8,228 nt of DNA from positions 1-8,228 of the forward strand of contig JAJZDL010000128.1 of NCBI GenBank assembly GCA_021851465.1. Reading direction: 5' to 3'. A program made the position numbers and the translations under genes. Source of the DNA: Acidobacteriota bacterium. Lineage in GTDB: Bacteria > Acidobacteriota > Terriglobia > Terriglobales > Acidobacteriaceae. The notes under the pieces are model-generated. The model was not told where the DNA came from, searched no databases, and saw only the letters and a list, made by a program, of their open reading frames with translations. Positions 1-6,127 of the stretch are shown here, piece after piece; the first letter of the stretch is position 1, and every line of letters begins with the position of its first letter.

Positions 1-747
1 GTAGCTGGATTTGAACCACGGCACAACCTCGCGGATGTGCTGAATGTTCACGATAAACGACCGGTGTGCCCTCCAAAACGCCTGGGGATCGAGCTGGTCC
101 ATCAGCTCCTCCAGCGTGCGGCAGTTCGATTCGCCCTCCGCGCCGCGTGTAACTATGCTGATGGTGCCGCTCTCGATCGACGCGAAGCATATCTCCCGCT
201 GGTCGACCAGCAGGAGGCGTCCCTGCGCGCGGACAACCACCTTTCCCGAGTGGGACAGAGCCGGTTGCGTGCGCTCCTCGACCAACTTTAGAAGCGCGTC
301 CAGGCGGGCATCGATGGTGGGCGCGTCTACGGCCGCCTCATCCGTCTGAGCCGACTGGACGGCGGCGGCGGCCTGGTTGGCGATCCTGGCCCGCACCTTC
401 TCGATCGTCTGCTGCACACGTCTGCGATCGAACGGCTTCAGAAGGTAATCGACCGCATTGACCTCGAAGGCGCGCACAGCATACCGGTCGAATGCAGTGG
501 CAAAGACGACCTGCGGCAGGCCCATCTTCTTGTCGAGCAGCTTTTTGAGCACCGCAAAGCCGTCCAACCCAGGCATCTGCACATCCAGAAAGACCACATC
601 CGGGTGGTGCGCGCGCACCAGATCCACAGCCTCAATGCCGTTCGTCCCCTGGGCCACCACCTCCACGCCCTCCACGGACTGTAGCAGATAGAGCAACTCC
701 TGCCGGGCAAGCGGTTCGTCGTCGATAATGAGCGCGGTAAGCGACAT
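1..747 (-). CDS. LytTR-family response regulator (C-terminus cut off by window start)
   Basis: Two-component response regulator of the LytR/AlgR class: a phosphorylatable receiver domain that controls a LytTR DNA-binding domain acting in the cytoplasm as a transcription factor. The receiver (about residues 1-120) shows the acidic pair D9-D10 in LIIDDEP, phospho-acceptor D55 in VVFLDVQMPG, T84 and the conserved K104 in YLLKPF. A linker rich in Ala and Gln (about 110-150) leads to LytTR (about 166 onward), recognised by the FWRAHRSFIVNIQHI signature near residues 225-239. 249 residues are visible and, by comparison with the family, about 20-30 are missing. The ATG at 747 gives the typical N-terminus MSLTALIIDDEP. 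It has no clear Shine-Dalgarno, and an in-frame GTG at 813 is a less likely alternative. It is the last visible gene of the sigma-factor run, 82 bp after the zinc-ribbon gene. Its histidine kinase is not in the window. The family is certain; the target genes are unknown. Confidence 0.93.
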   Translation of the reverse strand, partial: MSLTALIIDDEPLARQELLYLLQSVEGVEVVAQGTNGIEAVDLVRAHHPDVVFLDVQMPGLDGFAVLKKLLDKKMGLPQVVFATAFDRYAVRAFEVNAVDYLLKPFDRRRVQQTIEKVRARIANQAAAAVQSAQTDEAAVDAPTIDARLDALLKLVEERTQPALSHSGKVVVRAQGRLLLVDQREICFASIESGTISIVTRGAEGESNCRTLEELMDQLDPQAFWRAHRSFIVNIQHIREVVPWFKSSY

Positions 748-829
748 TGAAGGAGTGGTAAGGAGAGTTCGACCCGTGGCCAACTGCAAGCGGCCCGTTC
801 CCTCCGCATTCACAACGTACCACTTCCCG

Positions 830-1384
830 CTAGCTATCGCTGTAGGCGCGCAGTCTGCCGGGCGCGGGATCGTCCGCTATGTTGTGTCCACAGCGCGGAC
901 AAAAGGCATCCGTGATCTGCACCCCGCGAAAGCACTGGCCGCACACGGGCGCTACCTGAAAGCGGCACTGCGGACAGAAGTGGACGCCCGCCGTCAGTTC
1001 GGTGTTGCAGTTCTGGCAGCGTATCATGACCGGCTGGCGCAGCAGGAAGTAGACCACCGCGCCGATTCCGCCGGGCATCACCACAACGATCAGCATCCAC
1101 GTTGCCGCCGACATGTTGCGCCGCTTGATGTCGCGGCTCACGTACCCGACCAGCAGGACATAGCTGGCCAGAGTCGTCCCCGTGATGTAGCCCGTGATCA
1201 AGTGCATGGGCAACGACCCAGGACGACGGCGCGCCGGCACCGGCCCATGGTTGAACCACCAGATCGACAGAATGAACACCGCCACCGCAAGAACGATCGA
1301 CCACAGTGGGATCATTCGCGGGCTGTCGCCCTCACCGGGCCCCTGCGAAGAGTCGTCGGTCTTGCTGTCCCAGAGCATCGTCAT
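830..1384 (-). CDS. Membrane protein with two C-terminal zinc ribbons
   Basis: A 184-residue integral membrane protein of unknown function. Three hydrophobic segments lie near residues 24-44, 60-82 and 95-116. The third, ending VVYFLLRQP, resembles the PLDc_N-type membrane hairpin. A cytosolic tail then carries four CxxC knuckles (C123/C126, C137/C140, C148/C151, C162/C165), which should form two zinc ribbons. Such tails usually mediate protein or nucleic-acid contacts rather than catalysis. Its ATG follows the stop of the upstream gene with no gap (TAAATG), so the two are very likely translated together. Met24 is an alternative start, but the junction favours the first ATG. The place in a sigma-factor operon suggests a role in sensing or in controlling the sigma factor; that is inference only. 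Confidence 0.85.
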   Translation of the reverse strand: MTMLWDSKTDDSSQGPGEGDSPRMIPLWSIVLAVAVFILSIWWFNHGPVPARRRPGSLPMHLITGYITGTTLASYVLLVGYVSRDIKRRNMSAATWMLIVVVMPGGIGAVVYFLLRQPVMIRCQNCNTELTAGVHFCPQCRFQVAPVCGQCFRGVQITDAFCPRCGHNIADDPAPGRLRAYSDS

Positions 1385-1831
1385 TTACAGCGCCTCGCGG
1401 TCCGGGCCGTTGCGCCGACGGCGGTACAGGACGGTCGCGATCAGCGAGAGAGACGCCGGCACGAACCACAGCAACACCACCATGAACTGGTTGCTGGCGT
1501 CGCTTGCGGCCAATGTGGCAACGTCGGTCTGGACCGTCTGCGCAGCTTCGGCAGTCTGATACTGATAGAGCCCGCTCCACAGCGCAACGACACCCAGAAT
1601 CAGAAACGCCGAGCAGATGGTCAGTGGGACCATCAGGCCGCGAGCGCGGCTGCGCTGCGTCTTCAGCGCCGCGGCCCGCTCCCGCACCACGCGATGGGTC
1701 CGGTTCACCACCGCCGAGCGCGCCCCCAAAGGAACGGTGCGCAGCGCGTTGCCTGCAAAGGCCGAGGGATCGTCCCACTGCGGCGCGCCATCGATCCGGT
1801 GTGCGGCCTGCATCTCGAAGGGAGTGTTCAT
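1385..1831 (-). CDS. Two-helix membrane protein in the anti-sigma position
   Basis: A 148-residue protein that I do not recognise. It has a hydrophilic N-terminal part of about 65 residues with an Arg-rich stretch before the membrane, then transmembrane segments near 66-88 and 115-136. A short loop rich in Ala, Gln and Thr joins them and the tail is RRRRNGPDREAL. The positive-inside pattern places both ends in the cytoplasm. Its ATG overlaps the sigma-factor stop as ATGA, with GGAGG seven bases upstream, so the two are translationally coupled. That is the classical position of an anti-sigma factor. However, no HxxxCxxC zinc anti-sigma motif is present (the only Cys, C73, lies within the first helix), so anti-sigma activity is a hypothesis from location and membrane topology. 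Confidence 0.82.
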   Translation of the reverse strand: MNTPFEMQAAHRIDGAPQWDDPSAFAGNALRTVPLGARSAVVNRTHRVVRERAAALKTQRSRARGLMVPLTICSAFLILGVVALWSGLYQYQTAEAAQTVQTDVATLAASDASNQFMVVLLWFVPASLSLIATVLYRRRRNGPDREAL

Positions 1832-2538
1832 ACCATCGCCTCCGTTGCGTTGTGCCCTCCGCGCAGCCGCTCAAGCTCCGGCTTCAACGCAGCCAGCCCC
1901 CGGTAGAGTCGCGACTTCACCGTCGAGAGCGGCGCATGTGTCACGCTTGCGATCTCCTCCAGCGACATCTCCTCGTGGAAGCGCAGCGTCAGCACCTCGC
2001 GGTAGTTTGGCTCCAGCTTCAGCATCACCGCGGCCACCTCCGCCCGGTCTTCGCGCACCTGAAACTGCTCCAGCGGCGTAGGGCCGTCGGTTGCGATCTC
2101 AAACCCGTGTCCGTCGTCGTTCGCCTCGCTCATCTGGTCCAACGACGCCATCGTCCGCTTGCGCGAGAGGTCGATGACCAGGTTCCGCGCGATGGTAAAC
2201 AGCCATGTGTCGAAACGCGCCTTCCCGTTGTACTGGCCGCCGCGCAGCAGGACCCGCATCCACGTCTCCTGGAAGAGGTCCTCCGCGACCTCACGCTTGC
2301 CGGTGAGGAACAGCAGGTAGCGCAGCAGGCGGTGCTGGTACAGCTCGATCAGGTGGTCCAGCAGTGCCGCGTCGTGGCTCTTGAGGCCGCGCGCAATGGC
2401 CGCGTTCTCCTGCTGATTTTGCTCTGCCTGTTCCACCGAGATGGCGATCGCCACGCTGCCCATACAGGTAGAGACGCCTGCCCCAGCTAAAAAGTCTCGG
2501 TCGCGTCCAAATTTTCCCTTCCAAGATAGAAAACCCAT
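1828..2538 (-). CDS. ECF-subfamily (sigma-70 family) RNA polymerase sigma factor
   Basis: An alternative sigma factor that directs RNA polymerase to a specific promoter set. From the chosen start it has 236 residues. Region 2 covers about residues 58-129, with the core-binding/-10 signature AEDLFQETWMRVL followed by FDTWLFTIARNLVIDLSRKR. An acidic linker follows. Region 4 covers about 170-222 and has YREVLTLRFHEEMSLEEIA and the helix-turn-helix end STVKSRLYRGL, which reads the -35 element. The ATG at 2538 was chosen because GGAGAGG lies seven bases upstream. An in-frame ATG at 2463 would give 211 residues, closer to the usual ECF length, but without a ribosome site. A GTG at 2583 is also open. 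It is first in the four-gene minus-strand run and its stop overlaps the next gene by ATGA. There is no extended C-terminal domain. Which ECF group it belongs to cannot be told by eye. Confidence 0.93.
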   Translation of the reverse strand: MGFLSWKGKFGRDRDFLAGAGVSTCMGSVAIAISVEQAEQNQQENAAIARGLKSHDAALLDHLIELYQHRLLRYLLFLTGKREVAEDLFQETWMRVLLRGGQYNGKARFDTWLFTIARNLVIDLSRKRTMASLDQMSEANDDGHGFEIATDGPTPLEQFQVREDRAEVAAVMLKLEPNYREVLTLRFHEEMSLEEIASVTHAPLSTVKSRLYRGLAALKPELERLRGGHNATEAMV

Positions 2539-2545
2539 CCGAAGA

Positions 2546-2552
2546 CCTCTCC
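2546..2552 (-). promoter_or_regulatory. Ribosome binding site deciding the sigma-factor start
   Basis: GGAGAGG on the minus strand, seven bases before the ATG at 2538. Neither alternative start (GTG at 2583, ATG at 2463) has a comparable site, so this motif is the main reason for choosing the 236-residue form. Confidence 0.6.
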
Positions 2553-2565
2553 AAAGCAGACCTTC

Positions 2566-2588
2566 GCACACCGGAATGCACACCGGAA
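2566..2588. repeat. Tandem 11-bp direct repeat GCACACCGGAA
   Basis: Two identical copies of GCACACCGGAA at 2566-2576 and 2578-2588, separated by one base (12-bp period, close to one helical turn). They lie just upstream of the preferred sigma-factor start, in its likely 5' untranslated or promoter region. Same-face spacing fits a binding site for a regulator that binds as a tandem dimer. No binding protein can be named. The repeat is seen directly; its function is inferred. Confidence 0.45.
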
Positions 2589-2712
2589 GAGCCGCGAAGA
2601 TGACTATTCAGTTTATTCTAAGGCAGATATCCAGCTTTAGCGAGAAGATTTCCAGCCAATCTCGTGAAACAGGTTACCCGTCCTCCTTCGACCAGCCTCT
2701 ATCTCCTCACTC

Positions 2713-2730
2713 ATTAACTAATCAGTTAAT
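2713..2730. promoter_or_regulatory. 18-bp perfect dyad, candidate operator
   Basis: ATTAACT-AATC-AGTTAAT: two 7-base arms that are exact reverse complements around a 4-base centre. It sits in the control region between the divergently transcribed sigma-factor gene and the exported-protein gene at 2828, about 100 bp before the latter. The size and AT-rich arms resemble operators of winged-helix dimers such as the MarR family. It is not followed by a T-run and the stem is AT-rich, so it is not a good terminator. No such regulator gene is in the window. Confidence 0.5.
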
Positions 2731-2815
2731 TCCCGCCGGCAGGAAGCAGAAACAAGACAATAGCGCGGGGTCGGTTCGCAGCGTAGAGTGTTGCGCGAGA
2801 GTTCTGTAACGATTC

Positions 2816-2821
2816 AGGAGG
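2816..2821 (+). promoter_or_regulatory. Ribosome binding site for the exported protein
   Basis: Consensus AGGAGG, six bases before the GTG at 2828. It fixes GTG as the start of the exported-protein gene, which has no ATG at that place. Confidence 0.8.
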
Positions 2822-2827
2822 CTATCG

Positions 2828-3694
2828 GTGAAACGCTGGAGTCTGAAGAATGGCTGCTGGCTTGTCATTGCGTTGCTCTCCGTCATTCCGGCTGCCTTGC
2901 GCGCTGCTACGCCGCAAAAGGCAGGGCCGCCCACGCTCGCCGAACTCCTACAGCGCTTACAGGAGAACCTGGAGCAGTACGATGCCACCATCCCCAGCTT
3001 CTTCTGCGACGAGCAGGTCATCTCCGCGATGCGGCAGGCCAGCAGGGCATACTGGTCTGGCCTGATTGTCACCGATTCCACCTTCCGCCTGAAGCGCGTC
3101 GATTCCTCCGGCGGCAGGGTGACCCTTCAGGAGTCGCACGAGGTCAAGCGGGTAAACGGCAGGTCCGCGACGGGAGACTCCGTCAGCGGCCCGTCCTATC
3201 TTCGCGGGGCCTTCTCCAACGGTCTCGCGCTTGTCTCGTTGAGCCAGCAGAGGTGCATGAGCTATACCCTGGAGCCGGTCGCGCTGAATCGCCCAAAGGA
3301 CCCGTACATCATCGACTTCGCCAGCCTGCCAGGCGACCAACGACCCATCAACTGCCTGATGCATGAGGATGTCAGCGGGCGCGTTCTCATCGATCCACTC
3401 ACAACGCAGATCAAACGGATGGAGTTTCGCGCTCCGCACCACCTCATCGTCCCTGCCGGCCATCTATTCGCCAAGCTTGAATTGGCGCCGATCTATGGCC
3501 AATGGGATGTCTCCGTCGAATATGCCCCCATCCTCCTCGATGGGAGGCGCTTCTGGCTACCGACGAAGATATCCGACAAGATGGTCAGCAACCCGCCGAA
3601 CATCGGATATTGGTACAACGCCACCTATCGCAACTACCACGAGATGGTAGTGACCTCGCGCATCCTGCCCTTCAACGACGCGCTTGCGCCTTAG
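2828..3694 (+). CDS. Exported protein of unknown function
   Basis: A 288-residue protein starting at GTG behind a consensus AGGAGG. The N-terminus is a Sec signal peptide: KRWSLK, a hydrophobic core near residues 11-24, and a small-residue cleavage site near ALRAA (about 26-27). The mature part is mostly beta-strand-like, with motifs such as LLDGRRFWLPTKISDK (about 236-251) and an aromatic YWYNATYRNYHEMVVTSRILP near the C-terminus. Endings of this kind are common in poorly described exported proteins of acidobacteria and recall the open beta-barrel of lipoprotein carriers. I cannot assign a function and see no catalytic motif. It lacks the Cys lipobox, so it should be periplasmic or surface-located. 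It is divergent from the sigma factor and shares its control region, so it may belong to that sigma factor's regulon (inference). Its TAG overlaps the stop of the convergent small gene. Confidence 0.85.
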   Translation: MKRWSLKNGCWLVIALLSVIPAALRAATPQKAGPPTLAELLQRLQENLEQYDATIPSFFCDEQVISAMRQASRAYWSGLIVTDSTFRLKRVDSSGGRVTLQESHEVKRVNGRSATGDSVSGPSYLRGAFSNGLALVSLSQQRCMSYTLEPVALNRPKDPYIIDFASLPGDQRPINCLMHEDVSGRVLIDPLTTQIKRMEFRAPHHLIVPAGHLFAKLELAPIYGQWDVSVEYAPILLDGRRFWLPTKISDKMVSNPPNIGYWYNATYRNYHEMVVTSRILPFNDALAP

Positions 3695-3903
3695 CCGCGC
3701 GCGCCTCCTCCATGCACATCGCCCGCGCGCGGGAGCTTGGCGAGGGCGCGGCTGAGGCGCTCGGGCGGCGGGTCGCGCTGCGAGTCCTTCACTGCGGCGC
3801 GGTAGCCACCCAGGTAGATCGAGTACAGCACCGCCAGCGAGCAGCCCACGCCGAAGAAGAAGCCGATAAACCAGCCGAATGCTGCCGACCAGAGAATGGT
3901 CAT
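3691..3903 (-). CDS. Small single-helix membrane protein, hypothetical
   Basis: Seventy residues from the ATG at 3903. One strong hydrophobic segment (about residues 4-29), AAFGWFIGFFFGVGCSLAVL, with Gly spaced as in helix-packing segments, is followed by a basic, Pro-rich cytoplasmic tail of about 40 residues ending GGGARG. The stop (TAA on the minus strand, 3691-3693) overlaps the TAG of the exported-protein gene within the four bases TTAG, so the two genes meet exactly tail to tail. No Shine-Dalgarno is visible. It stands alone and divergent to acetyl-CoA synthetase. The transmembrane segment and neat junction support a real gene, but the short length and GC-rich surroundings leave doubt. 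No function can be assigned. Confidence 0.5.
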   Translation of the reverse strand: MTILWSAAFGWFIGFFFGVGCSLAVLYSIYLGGYRAAVKDSQRDPPPERLSRALAKLPRAGDVHGGGARG

Positions 3904-4072
3904 GCAGCCAAGTCTAGCAGCGCGCGCGCTTTGTGCCGCCAATGTTTGCCCATCACAATGCAGTTGGCGTACCTTTTTACGGAGCGGAGAGTGAGTCTGT
4001 CGGGGCCGCCAAATATCGAAACAAGGGGTGCGAGTGGCTACATCGGGGGGAACGCAATCGGTTGGGACAAAC

Positions 4073-6031
4073 ATGGATTCGCTGCTGCGAGAGAACCGGG
4101 TCTTCCCGCCGCCAGCCGAGTTTGCAGCCAAGGCGCACATCGAGAACATCGAGCAGTACGAGGCAATCTATCGGCGCAGCGTCGAACAGCCGGAGCAGTT
4201 CTGGGCCGAGGCGGCGGCGGAGCTGGAGTGGTTCGCGCCCTGGGATAAAGTCCTCCAGGGCGAGATGGGATCGGCCAAGTGGTTCACCGGTGGCAAGCTC
4301 AACCTCTGCCACAACTGCGTGGACCGCCACGCCGCAGGCGCGCGAAGAGACAAGATCGCGCTGCTGTGGGAGGGCGAGTCGGGCGAGGTGCGCAGGCTCA
4401 CCTTCGCGGAGCTTCATGCGCAGGTCCAGCGCTTCGCCAACGTGCTGAAGGGCCTGGGCGTCGAGCGCGGCGACCGCGTCGCAATCTACATGGGCATGTC
4501 TCCCGAGCTGGCGATCGCCATGCTGGCCTGCGCGCGCATCGGCGCGGTGCATTCGGTCATCTTCGGCGGCTTCGCGGCGCAGGCGATCGTGGACCGCGTC
4601 AACGATTCGGGCTGCGTCGCTCTGCTGACGCAGGATGTGAGCTATCGGCGCGGCACCGAGGTGCGCCTGAAGGCGATTGTGGACGATGCCATCGAGCGCT
4701 GCCCCACCGTGCGCAACGTCGTCGTATACCAGCGCGCACCTGCGGTTGCCGCTTCGATTGCGATGAAGCCGGGGCGCGACCTCTGGTGGCACGATCTGAT
4801 GGCCGCCGCCCAGCCCGAGTGCGCCGCGGAGTGGATGGACTCCGAGGACCTGCTCTACATCCTGTACACCTCCGGCACCACCGGCAAGCCCAAGGGCCTG
4901 GTGCACACCACCGGCGGATACGCGGTGCAGAGCTATTTGACGAGCAAGTACGTCTTCGACCTGCGCGAGGACGACGTGTACTGGTGTACGGCGGACTGCG
5001 GCTGGGTGACGGGGCACTCTTATGTTGTCTATGGCCCGCTGATGAACGGCGCGACTGTGCTGATGTACGAGGGCGCGCCGAACTTTCCGGAGAACGACCG
5101 CTTCTGGAAGATCGTGGACACCCATAAAGTGAGCGTCTTCTACACCGCGCCGACGGCGATCCGCGCATTCATCAAGTGGGGCGACGAGTGGGTGCGCAAA
5201 CATTCGCTGGCGTCCCTGCGCCTGCTCGGCACCGTCGGTGAGCCGATCAATCCCGAGGCCTGGATGTGGTACCACCGCGAGATCGGCAAGGATCGCTGTC
5301 CGATCGTCGATACATGGTGGCAGACCGAGACGGGCGCCATCATGATTGCGCCCATGCCCGGCGCGGTGGCCACCAAACCCGGTTCGGCGACGCGGCCCTT
5401 CTTCGGCATCGTGCCGGAGGTGGTCACCAAAGAGGGCGGGCCGGTGCCAGCCGGACAGGGCGGGCTGCTGGTCGTGCGCAAGCCCTGGCCCTCCATGGCG
5501 CGGACCATCTGGAGCGAGCAAGCCGGCGGCGATGTGCAGCGCTTCCACGAGACCTACTTCTCCGCCGTGCCCGGCAGCTACTTTACCGGCGACGGAGCGC
5601 GCTGCGACGCCGACGGATACTACTGGCTCATGGGCCGCGTCGACGACGTCATCAACGTCAGCGGACACCGCCTCGGGACGATGGAGATCGAGTCCGCCCT
5701 CGTGGCGCACCCCAAGGTCGCCGAGGCCGCCGTCGTGGGACGGCCCGACGAGATGAAGGGGCAGGCGATCGCCGCCTTCGTGACGCTCGACGAGGGCCAC
5801 GAGCCGAGCGACGCCCTGCGCCAGGAGCTGCGCCAGTGGGTGGCCAAGGAGATCGGCGCGCTGGCCCGGCCGGACAGCCTGCGCTTCACCCAGACCCTGC
5901 CCAAAACACGCTCCGGCAAAATCATGCGGCGACTGCTCCGCGAGCTGGCAACCACCGGCACGGTAACGGGCGACACCACCACACTCGAGGACTTCGCCGC
6001 GCTCGCCAAGCTGCACGAAGCCGACGAGTAG
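4073..6031 (+). CDS. acs: Acetyl-CoA synthetase (AMP-forming)
   Basis: Cytosolic enzyme of acetate assimilation: acetate + ATP + CoA gives acetyl-CoA + AMP + diphosphate by way of acetyl-adenylate. The 652 residues from the ATG at 4073 equal the length of the E. coli enzyme. Motifs in order: the N-terminal ACS cap with EQYEAIY and NLCHNCVDRH; the P-loop YTSGTTGKPKG; WCTADCGWVTGHSY; YTAPTAIRA; VGEPINPEAW; VDTWWQTETG, with the Trp that limits the acyl pocket to acetate; YFTGDGA; the hinge/CoA region VSGHRLGTMEIESALVAHP; and the C-terminal KTRSGKIMRR with catalytic Lys616. That Lys is the known acetylation switch of the family. GTG at 4028 or 4034 is also open and adds up to 15 residues. The 4073 start fits family length best, although its ribosome site is weak. 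The gene appears monocistronic: nothing follows in the same direction for 96 bp. No acetyltransferase or deacetylase gene is nearby. Confidence 0.97.
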   Translation: MDSLLRENRVFPPPAEFAAKAHIENIEQYEAIYRRSVEQPEQFWAEAAAELEWFAPWDKVLQGEMGSAKWFTGGKLNLCHNCVDRHAAGARRDKIALLWEGESGEVRRLTFAELHAQVQRFANVLKGLGVERGDRVAIYMGMSPELAIAMLACARIGAVHSVIFGGFAAQAIVDRVNDSGCVALLTQDVSYRRGTEVRLKAIVDDAIERCPTVRNVVVYQRAPAVAASIAMKPGRDLWWHDLMAAAQPECAAEWMDSEDLLYILYTSGTTGKPKGLVHTTGGYAVQSYLTSKYVFDLREDDVYWCTADCGWVTGHSYVVYGPLMNGATVLMYEGAPNFPENDRFWKIVDTHKVSVFYTAPTAIRAFIKWGDEWVRKHSLASLRLLGTVGEPINPEAWMWYHREIGKDRCPIVDTWWQTETGAIMIAPMPGAVATKPGSATRPFFGIVPEVVTKEGGPVPAGQGGLLVVRKPWPSMARTIWSEQAGGDVQRFHETYFSAVPGSYFTGDGARCDADGYYWLMGRVDDVINVSGHRLGTMEIESALVAHPKVAEAAVVGRPDEMKGQAIAAFVTLDEGHEPSDALRQELRQWVAKEIGALARPDSLRFTQTLPKTRSGKIMRRLLRELATTGTVTGDTTTLEDFAALAKLHEADE

Positions 6032-6127
6032 AGAATGGGGTCTGCTGCACCATGCAACACAGGGAGGGTAGAATTCGACACATGGCTACGGAGTTACAGA
6101 ACGGACAATGCGCCATGGGGACGAAGA

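Noticed and set aside
438..809. A 123-codon minus-strand frame starting upstream of the response regulator
   Set aside because: It overlaps the response regulator on the same strand in another frame, and its Trp/Arg/Ser/Cys-rich product is unlike a folded protein.
728..1906. A 392-codon open frame on the plus strand
   Set aside because: It is antisense to the two membrane-protein genes and part of the sigma and response-regulator genes. The product is Arg/His/Gln-rich low-complexity sequence without a recognisable fold.
1504..2490. A 328-codon open frame on the plus strand
   Set aside because: Antisense to the sigma factor and the 148-residue membrane protein; no motifs and a composition typical of a shadow frame.
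2641..2664. Imperfect hairpin CGAG...CTCG in the divergent region
   Set aside because: The stem needs a bulge, is weak and has no T-run; not convincing as a terminator or operator.
3920..3930. Alternating GC run (GCGCGCGCGC)
   Set aside because: Short and common in GC-rich genomes; no sign of a function.
3904..4072. Possible acs promoter
   Set aside because: I looked for sigma-70 and sigma-54 type boxes and found only poor matches at poor spacing, so none is annotated.
3977..6016. A 679-codon open frame on the minus strand opposite acetyl-CoA synthetase
   Set aside because: It lies wholly antisense to an unmistakable acs gene. The translation is rich in His, Arg, Gly and Ala without any domain, as expected from the GC-biased third positions of acs.
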